Positions 7,143 through 14,409 of a stretch of DNA of 15,379 bases are shown piece after piece (positions within the stretch are counted from its first letter, which is position 1; every line of letters starts with the position of its first letter). The DNA comes from Tannockella sp964369175 (lineage in GTDB: Bacteria > Bacillota_I > Bacilli_A > Erysipelotrichales > Coprobacillaceae), in NCBI GenBank assembly GCA_964369175.1, contig CAYJEM010000048.1, positions 1 to 15,379 of the forward strand, read 5' to 3'. A program made the translations under genes and the position numbers. The notes under the pieces were generated by a model. It was not told where the DNA came from. It ran no database searches and saw only the letters and a program-made list of their open reading frames with translations.

Positions 7143-8315
7143 ATGACTATGAATAATACACCATCATCAAATCGTATCCATATTGGACTCTTTGGAAATG
7201 CCAATGTTGGAAAATCAAGTATTATTAACGCAATTACTAATCAAGAACATGCAATTGTATCAAGTATGCCTGGAACAACAACTGATCCAGTACGTAAAAC
7301 AATGGAGTTATTACCACTTGGCCCAGTTGTCTTTATTGATACTGCTGGTATTGATGATAGTAGTTCTCTAGGAAAAAAACGATTAACAAAAACATATGAA
7401 GTATTAGATAAAATTGACATTGCATTATTAGTAATTGATGAAAATGAAATCATCGATACAAATTTAGTAGAAGAATTTACATCACGTAAAATTCCTTATT
7501 TGGTTGTATCTAACAAAAGTGACTTAAGAAACAGTGATACTAAAAACAAAGATATTATCTATGTTAGTGCAAAAACCACATCTGGAATTCAAGAATTAAA
7601 AGAAGCAATTGCAACAATAAAATTAGATACAAGTCAACAATATCCACTAATATCTGATTTGATTTTACCAAAACAAATAATTATTCTTGTTGTCCCAATC
7701 GATAGTGCAGCCCCAAAAGGGAGAATCATCTTACCTCAACAACAAACAATACGTGAAATCCTTGATAGTGATTCCATGTCTTTGGTATGTAAAGAAAGTG
7801 AGCTAGAAGACGTGTTAAAAATGTTACCAACACCTCCATCATTAGTAATTACTGATTCACAAGTGTTTGAAAGTGTTTCTAAGGTGGTACCTAAATCAAT
7901 ACCTCTTACTTCATTTTCAATCCTATTTGCACGATATAAGGGTTCCTTAAAACAATATGTAGAAGGTTTGAAAGCATTAAAGACAATAAAAGATAATGAT
8001 AAAATATTAATTGTTGAAGGTTGTACCCATCATCGCCAATGTGATGATATAGGTACAGTTAAGCTTCCTAAATGGATACAAAAATATACTAAAAAGAAAT
8101 TGCAATTTGATTTTGTATCAGGTATGGAGTTTCCTCAAGATGTTACATCTTACTCATTAGTTGTTCATTGTGGAGGGTGCATGCTTACATCAAGAATAAT
8201 CCAAAATCGCCAATCTAGATGCTTAATACAAGGAGTATCCATTACTAATTATGGTACACTTATTGCCCATATGAATGGAATACTTGAACGTAGTTTAGAG
8301 CCAATTAAGTTTTAA
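7143..8315 (+). CDS. hydF: [FeFe]-hydrogenase maturation GTPase/scaffold HydF
   Basis: HydF is the GTPase and scaffold on which the diiron precursor is finished before transfer to the hydrogenase. The GTPase domain shows G1 GNANVGKSS (18-26), the G2 threonines near 45-47, G3 DTAG (66-69), G4 NKSD (124-127) and G5 SAK (142-144). A dimerisation domain follows. The C-terminal cluster-binding domain has C294-T-H296 and H342-C343-G-G-C346, fitting the family's CXH...HCXXC pattern with 45 residues between the two histidines. The 390-residue length is normal. The ATG at 7143 follows AAAGGAG at the usual distance. It is the last gene of the operon, before a hairpin terminator. Confidence 0.95.
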   Translation: MTMNNTPSSNRIHIGLFGNANVGKSSIINAITNQEHAIVSSMPGTTTDPVRKTMELLPLGPVVFIDTAGIDDSSSLGKKRLTKTYEVLDKIDIALLVIDENEIIDTNLVEEFTSRKIPYLVVSNKSDLRNSDTKNKDIIYVSAKTTSGIQELKEAIATIKLDTSQQYPLISDLILPKQIIILVVPIDSAAPKGRIILPQQQTIREILDSDSMSLVCKESELEDVLKMLPTPPSLVITDSQVFESVSKVVPKSIPLTSFSILFARYKGSLKQYVEGLKALKTIKDNDKILIVEGCTHHRQCDDIGTVKLPKWIQKYTKKKLQFDFVSGMEFPQDVTSYSLVVHCGGCMLTSRIIQNRQSRCLIQGVSITNYGTLIAHMNGILERSLEPIKF

Positions 8316-8319
8316 TTAT

Positions 8320-8345
8320 AAAAAGTACATTAGTACTTTTTGTTT
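8320..8345 (+). terminator. Intrinsic terminator after hydF
   Basis: AAAAAGTAC (8320-8328) pairs perfectly with GTACTTTTT (8333-8341) around an ATTA loop. More T's follow at 8343-8346. Because A and T runs form the stem base, it may also work on the minus strand. Confidence 0.75.
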
Positions 8346-8349
8346 TCTC

Positions 8350-8393
8350 TTGATTTTTGTTCTAAATAGAACTATAATTGTTCTATACAGAAC
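8350..8393 (+). promoter_or_regulatory. Promoter with two MarR-type operators bracketing the -10
   Basis: TTGATT (8350-8355) and a perfect TATAAT (8373-8378) are 17 bp apart. Two related palindromes flank the -10: GTTCTAAATAGAAC (8359-8372) in the spacer and GTTCTATACAGAAC (8380-8393) at the start site. Their centres are 21 bp apart, about two helical turns, so two dimers could bind the same DNA face. The next gene encodes a MarR-type repressor, which makes autoregulation the obvious reading. Confidence 0.8.
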
Positions 8394-8407
8394 AAAAAGG
8401 AGTAATT

Positions 8408-8839
8408 ATGATTGATATAAAAGAAAACTTCCATATCATAGCATTAAAGCGAAAAACATATTTTGATACTTTAATCCAAGATAGTGATTTAAACATGATG
8501 GAGATAGAAATATTGTATTTTTTACATGCATATCCTAGTAGTAATACATTTACAAAGATTCAAGAATCACGAGACTATGCAAAGTCACATGTATCAATGG
8601 CAATTTCAAATTTAGTGAAAAAGCAATATATAAAAAAAGAGTATGCGCCAAATAATAAAAAGATATTTCATTTATTTTTGCAAGATAAAAGTAACTGGAT
8701 TATTGAAGAGTTTGATAAGTGCAAAAATACTTTTTATAAAGATGTTTTTACAGGAATAAAGAAGGAACACCAAGAGATATTTATACAAGTGATTGAAACA
8801 ATGACTTCAAACTTACAAAGAAAACAAGAGGTAGAATAA
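8408..8839 (+). CDS. MarR-family winged-helix transcriptional regulator
   Basis: This 143-residue cytoplasmic DNA-binding protein is likely a repressor. The N-terminal helix and the LNMMEIEILYFLHAYPSS segment lead into a winged helix-turn-helix (about residues 30-95), with a recognition helix around the DYAKSHVSMAISNLVKKQYI stretch and a wing rich in lysine and asparagine. A C-terminal helical dimerisation region follows. ATG 8408 is preferred over the upstream in-frame 8378 because a clear AAAAAGGAG lies at 8394-8402, and 8378 falls inside the -10 box. The stop overlaps the transporter start by one base (TAATG), so the pair is translated together. The effector is unknown; a compound moved by the adjacent transporter is a reasonable guess. 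Confidence 0.85.
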   Translation: MIDIKENFHIIALKRKTYFDTLIQDSDLNMMEIEILYFLHAYPSSNTFTKIQESRDYAKSHVSMAISNLVKKQYIKKEYAPNNKKIFHLFLQDKSNWIIEEFDKCKNTFYKDVFTGIKKEHQEIFIQVIETMTSNLQRKQEVE

Positions 8840-9615
8840 TGGAAACAATTTTAATTTGTATTATTGCTGGAATGGGTGCCGGTCTAGGAACAGGGTTTGC
8901 AGGGATGAGTGCAGCTGTTGTTATTTCACCTATGTTAATCACTTTTTTAGGGATGAATCCGTTTGAAGCAATTGGGATAGCACTTGCTTCAGATGTACTA
9001 GCAAGTGCAGTGTCTGCTTATACATATGGTAAAAATAAAAATATTGATTTAAAAAGAAGCAAAAGTTTATTTATTAGTGTATTGATTTTTACAGGGATTG
9101 GGGCATATATTGCACATCTAGTACCAGCTACAACAATGGGGAATTTAAGTGTATATGGTTCTTTGCTTATGGGAATAAACTTCTTAGTAAAATCTTTTAA
9201 AGAAGAAAAGCCAAAAACAAAAAGAGAATATACAGGAAAATTGAAGGTGATGCTACCTATTTTATGTGGAGCTATTATAGGGTTTATTTGTGGTTTTATA
9301 GGAGCTGGAGGCGGTATTATGATGTTAGTTTTACTAACTACAGTGCTTGGATATGAACTAAAAACTGCAGTTGGAACAAGTGTGTTCATTATGACTTTTA
9401 CGGCATTGTTTGGTGCAACTTCACACTTTACATTGCAAGGGGTAATCCCAGATTTAACGATTTTTAGTATTTGCGTAGTTTCAACGCTTATCTTTGCGCT
9501 TTTAGGAGCAAGGTTTGCGAATAATGCAAAGCCAAGAATTTTAAACCGTGCTACAGGTAGTGTGCTAGCAACATTAGGATTATTTATGTTAATTGCTGAA
9601 AACATATCATTTTAG
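8839..9615 (+). CDS. TSUP family (TauE/SafE) membrane transporter
   Basis: This 258-residue multipass protein of about eight membrane helices would sit in the cytoplasmic membrane. It shows the internal duplication of the TSUP family. The N-terminal repeat has GAGLGTGFAGMSAAVVISP and an ALASDVLASAVSA helix. The C-terminal repeat has GFICGFIGAGGGIMMLVLL and a TAVGTSVFIMTFTALFGA helix. Known members export or import sulfite, sulfonates or related small anions, but the substrate cannot be told from sequence. It is the second gene of the MarR operon. The riboswitch promoter begins three bases after its stop, so there is no room for a separate terminator. Low read-through into the purine operon is therefore possible. 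Confidence 0.88.
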   Translation: METILICIIAGMGAGLGTGFAGMSAAVVISPMLITFLGMNPFEAIGIALASDVLASAVSAYTYGKNKNIDLKRSKSLFISVLIFTGIGAYIAHLVPATTMGNLSVYGSLLMGINFLVKSFKEEKPKTKREYTGKLKVMLPILCGAIIGFICGFIGAGGGIMMLVLLTTVLGYELKTAVGTSVFIMTFTALFGATSHFTLQGVIPDLTIFSICVVSTLIFALLGARFANNAKPRILNRATGSVLATLGLFMLIAENISF

Positions 9616-9617
9616 TA

Positions 9618-9646
9618 TTGACAATATTGAGTATTCAAGATATTAT
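9618..9646 (+). promoter_or_regulatory. Strong promoter of the purine deaminase operon
   Basis: A consensus TTGACA (9618-9623) is followed after exactly 17 bp by TATTAT (9641-9646, five of six). Transcription should start near 9653, about nine bases before the riboswitch P1 helix. Confidence 0.85.
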
Positions 9647-9661
9647 TTTATAGGTAAATAA

Positions 9662-9725
9662 TTCGTATATCCCTATTAATCTGGTATAGGGGTCTCTACA
9701 AGGAACCATAATTCCTACTTACGAA
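9662..9725 (+). promoter_or_regulatory. Purine riboswitch aptamer (variant J3/1)
   Basis: The fold is that of the purine class. P1 is TTCGTA (9662-9667) with TACGAA (9720-9725). P2 is CCCTAT (9671-9676) with ATAGGG (9686-9691) and loop TAATCTGGT. J2/3 is GTCTCTAC (9692-9699), the class signature. P3 is AGGAA (9701-9705) with TTCCT (9712-9716) and loop CCATAA. The loop GG (9683-9684) and CC (9706-9707) can form the kissing pairs. J3/1 reads ACT (9717-9719). Counting back from P1, the specificity base is U (adenine type), with C where A is nearly invariant. Counting from P3 it is C (guanine type), with one extra T. The ligand is thus adenine or guanine, unresolved. Confidence 0.9.
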
Positions 9726-9765
9726 GAAATTAGCAATGCTTTTTTCTTTGTGGGTAGGATTTTTT
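9713..9765 (+). terminator. Riboswitch-controlled terminator (expression platform)
   Basis: Bases 9713-9729 pair with 9743-9759 over 17 positions, including three G-U pairs, and are followed by six T's (9760-9765). The 5' arm reuses the P3 and P1 3' strands of the aptamer. A folded, ligand-bound aptamer would therefore prevent the terminator and switch the operon on, as in the pbuE adenine riboswitch of Bacillus. Confidence 0.85.
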
Positions 9766-9791
9766 ATTTTGAGAATATGAGGAGAAATTTT

Positions 9792-11054
9792 ATGGAATGG
9801 GCAATTAAAGGTAATATCGTATTTACAAAAACATCAAATGAGTTAAATGTTATCAAAGATGGTATAATAGTATGTAAGGATAATAAAATCAAAGATGTAT
9901 ATACATCTTTGCCAAAAGAGTATGAAACAATTGAAATAACAGATTATGGTAATAAAATAATCATCCCTGGTTTAGTTGATTTGCATGTGCATGCACCACA
10001 ATATTCCTATAAAGGATGTGGAATGGATTTAGAGCTATTAGAGTGGTTAGATACCTACACATTTGTTGAGGAAGCAAAGTATAGTGATATCGAATATGCA
10101 AAAACTGTATATAAACATTTTGTTAATGATTTAAAAAATGGCGCAACAACTCGAGCAAGTATTTTTGCAAGTGTTCATGTTCAGTCGACGAAGTTATTAA
10201 TGGATATGTTAGAAGAGAGTGGGCTAATAACATATGTAGGAAAAGTAAATATGAATCGAAACTGTAATGAGGATTTAAATGAAGGCTCTGCCAATCAGGC
10301 AAAAGTTAATACAGTTACATGGTTACAAGAGGTCATAAATGCATATAAAAATACTTCACCAATAATTACACCACGATTTATTCCTAGTTGCAATGATGAA
10401 CTTTTAGAAGAACTAGGTAATTTATCAAAGCAATATGATTTGAAAATACAATCACATTTATCAGAAAACAAAGGAGAAATTGAGTGGGTAAGACAGTTGA
10501 AGCCAGAAGCTAAATTTTATGGTGATGGATATGATATTCATGGTTTATTTACAAATCAGACAATAATGGCGCATTGCGTATATTCTGTAGATGAAGAAAT
10601 AGAGTTAATGAAGAAAAATGGTGTATACGTGGCACACTGTCCAACATCAAATATGAATTTATCATCTGGTATAGCACCAATAAAAAAATATCTTGAAAAA
10701 GGTCTACATGTTGGTTTAGGAAGTGATGTAGCTGCTAGTCATAGTTTGTCAATTTTTAAAGCAATGGCTGATGCTATAGCTGTGTCAAAACTTCGTTGGC
10801 GATTAGTTGATGAGTTATGCACACCTTTAAAAATACCTGAAGTACTATATATGGCTACAAAGGGTGGCGGAAGTTTTTTTGGTAAAGTCGGAAGTTTTGA
10901 AAAAGGGTATCATATGGATGCAATTGTTATTGATGATAGTAACATTCAAATATCTAATAACGATGAAATAATGCAGAGAATTGAAAAAATAATCTATCAA
11001 GATTATCAAGTTGAAATTGTTGCAAAATATGTTGATGGAAAAAAACTGTTTTAG
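9792..11054 (+). CDS. guaD: Guanine deaminase (amidohydrolase superfamily)
   Basis: This enzyme hydrolyses guanine to xanthine and ammonia in the cytoplasm. The 420-residue protein has metal ligands in H65-V-H67, H222, H261 and D312 (GSDVAAS). The segment HAPQYSYKGCG followed by LLEWLDTYTFVEEAKY is typical of guanine deaminases and separates them from SAH or atrazine-type relatives. HCPTSN (282-287) is another family hallmark. ATG 9792 is chosen because AGGAG (9780-9784) lies at the right spacing. The longer frame from GTG 9750 begins inside the riboswitch terminator. It is the first gene behind the purine riboswitch and lies ten bases ahead of adenine deaminase. Its expression should rise with the purine base sensed by the leader. 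Confidence 0.92.
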   Translation: MEWAIKGNIVFTKTSNELNVIKDGIIVCKDNKIKDVYTSLPKEYETIEITDYGNKIIIPGLVDLHVHAPQYSYKGCGMDLELLEWLDTYTFVEEAKYSDIEYAKTVYKHFVNDLKNGATTRASIFASVHVQSTKLLMDMLEESGLITYVGKVNMNRNCNEDLNEGSANQAKVNTVTWLQEVINAYKNTSPIITPRFIPSCNDELLEELGNLSKQYDLKIQSHLSENKGEIEWVRQLKPEAKFYGDGYDIHGLFTNQTIMAHCVYSVDEEIELMKKNGVYVAHCPTSNMNLSSGIAPIKKYLEKGLHVGLGSDVAASHSLSIFKAMADAIAVSKLRWRLVDELCTPLKIPEVLYMATKGGGSFFGKVGSFEKGYHMDAIVIDDSNIQISNNDEIMQRIEKIIYQDYQVEIVAKYVDGKKLF

Positions 11055-11064
11055 GAGGAAAAAT

Positions 11065-12783
11065 ATGAATATTGAAGAAATGAAAGCAATAATAGATGTC
11101 ACTAATAATAAGGTAAAAGCAGATATTGTTTTTAAAAATGCAAATATTATTGATGTGTACCTTGGTAAAATAACAAAAGGTGATGTTGCTATTAAAGGAA
11201 AGTATATTGTTGGGATTGGAGATTATACGGGTTTAACAGAAATTGATGCTAGTGGAAAATATTTATCACCAGGACTGATTGATAGTCACATGCATATTGA
11301 ATCTACTTATTTAGCGCCAGGTGAAGCAGCAAAATTGCTTGTTCCAAGAGGAACTACTACAATTGTGGCAGATCCCCATGAAATAGTAAATGTATGTGGT
11401 AATGATGGACTAGAATATATGATTGAAGCTAGTAATAATACAGTATTAGATATTAAATATATGATACCATCATGTGTACCTTGTACACCTTTTGAAACTT
11501 CAGGTTATACATTTCGTGCTAGTGATGTAGAAAGATATATTGACCATTCTAATATTGTAGGATTAGGTGAGTTTATGAATTATGTAGGTGTAAATAATGC
11601 CGATGATGAAGTAATGAAAAAATTATTTATAACCCAAAATGCAAATAAAATAATTGATGGACACGCACCTGGGCTCACTTTTAAACAACTAGATGGATAT
11701 GCATCTACGAAAATAAAAACGGATCATGAATGTTCAACAGTAGAAGAAGTAGAAGCTCGAATTTCTAGAGGGATGTATGTTGCTATGCGACAAGGATCAG
11801 CATGTCGTGATTTGGAAAAATTGCTTCCAGCAATAACGAAGGAAAACTTGCGTTATTGTATGTTGTGTAGTGATGACCGAGAACCAGAAACGATTATTAA
11901 TTTAGGACATATTGATGATTGCTTACGAATATGTGTTGCTAATGGTGTTGACCCTGTAGCAGCAATCCGTATGGCAACAATTAATGTTGCTGAATGTTAT
12001 CGAATGGATGATCGTGGGAGTATTGCACCAGGAAAACTAGCAAATATTGTATTATTTGATGATCTTACTAATTTTTATGTTGAAGATGTATACATCGAAG
12101 GAAAAAAGGTTTCATGTAATGGGAAATACTTAGTTAACGATATTCAAACAAGTATTAAAAAAGTTAGTAATACGATGCATGTAGAAGGATTTACGAAAGA
12201 TAAATTATCTTTAAAAGTATCTAGAAATACGCTTGTCGCAATGGAGGTAGTCCCAGAAGGTGTACTTACAAAGAAGGTAGAACTACATGTACAAAAAGAT
12301 AAAGATAACGAATATTTATATGATAAATCAAGTAATGTGTGTAAAATTGCTGCCGTTGAGCGACATCATGGAACAGGCAATGTTGGTGTTGGTCTATTAC
12401 GTGGATTTGGCATTAAAGAAGGTGCTATTGCTCAGACAATTGGGCATGATTCTCATAATATAATTGCAGTAGGTATGAGTGACGAAGATATTTCACTTGC
12501 TATAAATTCACTCATTGAAAATGGTGGTGGTATAATTGTTATAAAAGAAGGTAAGGTTATTGCTGAGTTAAAACTACCAATTGCCGGTCTAATGAGTGAT
12601 AAATCTGGCATAGAAGTTGCAGAAGAATTTTCAAAAATTCATCAAGCATGTAAATCGTTAGGTATTTATGAAAAGGAACCTATCGTACAACTATCTTTTA
12701 TGTCATTACCAGTAATACCAGAAATAAAGATTACTGATAAAGGATTATTTGATGTTACTAATTTTACTTTTATAAAACAATAA
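11065..12783 (+). CDS. ade: Adenine deaminase (Ade, amidohydrolase type)
   Basis: This enzyme converts adenine to hypoxanthine and ammonia for purine salvage or catabolism. The 572-residue protein is close to the usual length. The metal centre is visible as SHMHIES (H75, H77), ADPHEI near 102-107, E169, GHAPG (H200), DHE near 220-222 and CSDDR (D270, D271). The C-terminal domain, with VERHHGTGNVGVGLLRGFG and a GHDSHNIIAVGMSD stretch, is characteristic of Ade and absent from most other amidohydrolases. ATG 11065 has a strong AGGAGG at 11053-11058 that overlaps the guaD stop. The longer frame from 11011 would overlap guaD by 44 bases and adds no conserved sequence. A terminator begins within the stop codon. 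Confidence 0.95.
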   Translation: MNIEEMKAIIDVTNNKVKADIVFKNANIIDVYLGKITKGDVAIKGKYIVGIGDYTGLTEIDASGKYLSPGLIDSHMHIESTYLAPGEAAKLLVPRGTTTIVADPHEIVNVCGNDGLEYMIEASNNTVLDIKYMIPSCVPCTPFETSGYTFRASDVERYIDHSNIVGLGEFMNYVGVNNADDEVMKKLFITQNANKIIDGHAPGLTFKQLDGYASTKIKTDHECSTVEEVEARISRGMYVAMRQGSACRDLEKLLPAITKENLRYCMLCSDDREPETIINLGHIDDCLRICVANGVDPVAAIRMATINVAECYRMDDRGSIAPGKLANIVLFDDLTNFYVEDVYIEGKKVSCNGKYLVNDIQTSIKKVSNTMHVEGFTKDKLSLKVSRNTLVAMEVVPEGVLTKKVELHVQKDKDNEYLYDKSSNVCKIAAVERHHGTGNVGVGLLRGFGIKEGAIAQTIGHDSHNIIAVGMSDEDISLAINSLIENGGGIIVIKEGKVIAELKLPIAGLMSDKSGIEVAEEFSKIHQACKSLGIYEKEPIVQLSFMSLPVIPEIKITDKGLFDVTNFTFIKQ

Positions 12784-12804
12784 AGAGCTATATAATAGCT
12801 CTTT
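12782..12804. terminator. Bidirectional terminator between ade and the converging membrane gene
   Basis: AAAGAGCTAT (12782-12791) pairs perfectly with ATAGCTCTTT (12795-12804) around a three-base loop. Flanking T's on + and A's on the left allow termination in both directions. It overlaps the stop codons of both converging genes. Confidence 0.85.
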
Positions 12805-13507
12805 ATTTCTTGAATTTGATATAAAATTGTTCAATCCAACCTTTATTGTACTTTAGTGAAATATAACCAATTGTTGTTGTTATAAATGCTCCTATTGAAT
12901 CTACAATTAAATCAACCATAGTATCGTTGAGAGCATCGCGTCCCATAAATGGTGTACCATCTTCAAGTCCGAATTTTTGCATATTCATACCTAAGATACC
13001 ATCAAATGTAAATTCATACACTTCCCAAAATACACCAAGAGTTACTGCAAAACAAAATGCAAATATTGCAATGAAAAGTGGACTTAATGTAATCGGTGTA
13101 CGTTCTGAGCGATCTAACATTGTAACAATTGAAAACCCCATTGTTCCAAGCATCCCACCACTTAGTGTATGAAGGATAGCATCCCAATACTCAAAGGTAT
13201 AGTAATAACTTCTTACTTCACCTAAAAAGATAGCTCCATATAGAAATATTGCATAAAAAATCAACATTTTTGATGGAATTTCAATATACCAACTTTTTTT
13301 AATCCACCCAGGCAAAAGCATTGCTACAATACCAAGAATACATTGAGCAATCATTAATGTGTAATGACTTTTTGCCTGTACATTTGGTAGATTTGGGTCT
13401 ACCTGATTTGGTGCTTGAATTATTAATACGACTAATATAACTAAAGAAATTACAAGTGTTAAGAATACTGCTGCAGTAATAACTTTTTGTAATGACAATT
13501 TCCTCAT
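12803..13507 (-). CDS. Multipass membrane protein, possibly YjdF/DUF2238-like
   Basis: This 234-residue integral membrane protein is the only credible minus-strand gene. Hydrophobic segments lie at about residues 9-31, 50-68, 78-96, 108-130, 141-162 and 197-218, with a basic C-terminus. Polar residues inside or beside helices stand out: D109 and H113 (YWDAILHTLSGG), E162 (FWEVYEF), and D195 and D199 (LNDTMVDLIVDSIGA). This pattern resembles the YjdF/DUF2238 group, but the match is from memory and the function is unknown. The start is supported by a GGGGGAGG ribosome site (13513-13522, minus strand). It is transcribed alone, convergent with ade and divergent from the glycosylase gene. Confidence 0.75.
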   Translation of the reverse strand: MRKLSLQKVITAAVFLTLVISLVILVVLIIQAPNQVDPNLPNVQAKSHYTLMIAQCILGIVAMLLPGWIKKSWYIEIPSKMLIFYAIFLYGAIFLGEVRSYYYTFEYWDAILHTLSGGMLGTMGFSIVTMLDRSERTPITLSPLFIAIFAFCFAVTLGVFWEVYEFTFDGILGMNMQKFGLEDGTPFMGRDALNDTMVDLIVDSIGAFITTTIGYISLKYNKGWIEQFYIKFKK

Positions 13508-13540
13508 TATATTTCCTCCCCCTTTTTTGTATATAAGATA

Positions 13541-13549
13541 AGTATAACA
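13541..13549 (-). promoter_or_regulatory. Extended -10 promoter of the membrane protein gene
   Basis: On the minus strand the sequence reads TGTTATACT, an extended -10 element (TG, one base, TATACT). No good -35 is seen. It lies about 35 bases ahead of the coding start. Confidence 0.55.
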
Positions 13550-13646
13550 GTTTTTTGTTTATATTTGTAGTTATATAGTTTTTACATTTAATAATATATG
13601 TTACAACTTCATATTCAATACACATTTATTGTTTATTCTATCTATA

Positions 13647-13690
13647 TGTAGTAAATAACTTCCCTTTCTCAAAATAAATCTCTTACTACA
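13647..13690 (+). repeat. 8-bp inverted repeat just upstream of an orphan terminator
   Basis: TGTAGTAA (13647-13654) and TTACTACA (13683-13690) are perfect reverse complements around 28 bases. The intergenic region from 13508 to 13754 has no convincing gene. If transcribed rightward, this repeat would be a closing helix immediately before the terminator at 13698-13726. Confidence 0.5.
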
Positions 13691-13697
13691 GGTATTT

Positions 13698-13726
13698 GCC
13701 AGACATTCCCTTGTCTGGTTTTTTTT
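13698..13726 (+). terminator. Intrinsic terminator with no evident upstream gene
   Basis: CCAGACA (13699-13705) pairs with TGTCTGG (13712-13718) around a six-base loop and is followed by eight T's (13719-13726). The minus strand has no T tract, so it stops rightward transcripts. No + strand gene lies between the ade terminator and here, so it ends a small RNA, antisense read-through, or an attenuated leader. Confidence 0.85.
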
Positions 13727-13734
13727 GTTATACT
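13726..13734 (+). promoter_or_regulatory. Extended -10 promoter of the glycosylase operon
   Basis: TGTTATACT repeats, on the + strand, the exact extended -10 seen for the divergent gene. The -35 position falls inside the terminator hairpin and is poor. Transcription would begin close to 13741, leaving a very short leader before ATG 13755. Confidence 0.5.
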
Positions 13735-13754
13735 GATTATAAGGAGTTGATAGT

Positions 13755-14390
13755 ATGTATTTTGAATATGGTATAAAAGAAATAGAATATTTAAAAAGCA
13801 AAGATAAAAAACTAGCTCAAGCTATTGAACTAATAGGGCATGTTTATAGACCGGTTGATAGTGATTTATTTTCATCAATTATTTATATGATTATAGGTCA
13901 ACAAATATCTACTGTTGGACATAAGACAGTATGGAAAAACCTGGTAGAATTAGTTGGCAAGGTTACACCAACTACGATATCTAATATTGATGATGAAAAG
14001 TTACAAGGGTGTGGTATGACATTTCGAAAAGTTGGTTACATAAAAGGTTTTTGTAAAAAAGTAAACGATAATGAAATAAATATAGAATCCCTGCAAAATA
14101 AAAGTGATGCAGAAGTTATGGAGATATTGTCTTCAATTAAAGGGATTGGCGTATGGACTGTAGAAATGATAATGTTTTTTACTATGCAACGTCCAGATAT
14201 TTTAAGTTATGGAGATCTTGCAATTCTTCGGGGGATGCGTATGTTATATCGTCATCGCACAATAACCCCACAGCTATTTAATAAGTATAAACGTCGATAT
14301 AGTCCCTATGGTAGTGTCGCTTCAATTTATTTATGGGCAATTGCAGCTGGTAAAATAGAAGGGTTGAGTGATCCTGGAAAGAAAAAATAA
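13755..14390 (+). CDS. DNA-3-methyladenine glycosylase, AlkA-type HhH-GPD protein
   Basis: This base-excision repair enzyme should remove alkylated purines from DNA. The 211-residue protein has the HhH-GPD fold. A helix with FSSIIYMIIGQQISTVGHKT (about 39-58) is followed by the helix-hairpin-helix LSSIKGIGVWTVEMIMFF (125-142). The catalytic aspartate is likely D154 in SYGDLAILRGM. There is no cysteine cluster at the C-terminus, which argues against a MutY or Nth type. The E. coli AlkA N-terminal domain is absent, as is common in the short Mag1-like forms. ATG 13755 follows AAGGAG (13741-13746). The next gene begins 19 bases after the stop, so the two form an operon. Confidence 0.88.
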   Translation: MYFEYGIKEIEYLKSKDKKLAQAIELIGHVYRPVDSDLFSSIIYMIIGQQISTVGHKTVWKNLVELVGKVTPTTISNIDDEKLQGCGMTFRKVGYIKGFCKKVNDNEINIESLQNKSDAEVMEILSSIKGIGVWTVEMIMFFTMQRPDILSYGDLAILRGMRMLYRHRTITPQLFNKYKRRYSPYGSVASIYLWAIAAGKIEGLSDPGKKK

Positions 14391-14409
14391 TAAGAATGGA
14401 GAAAGGTAT

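Noticed and set aside
9018..9605. A 195-codon open frame on the minus strand
   Set aside because: It lies entirely antisense to the well-supported TSUP transporter, has no ribosome site, and its composition mirrors the transporter codons.
9750..9791. Upstream GTG start for guanine deaminase
   Set aside because: It lies in the 3' arm of the riboswitch terminator. ATG 9792 has AGGAG at correct spacing.
13601..13801. Short minus-strand frame across the glycosylase promoter
   Set aside because: It overlaps the terminator, promoter and start of a well-supported gene, and has no ribosome site or family match.
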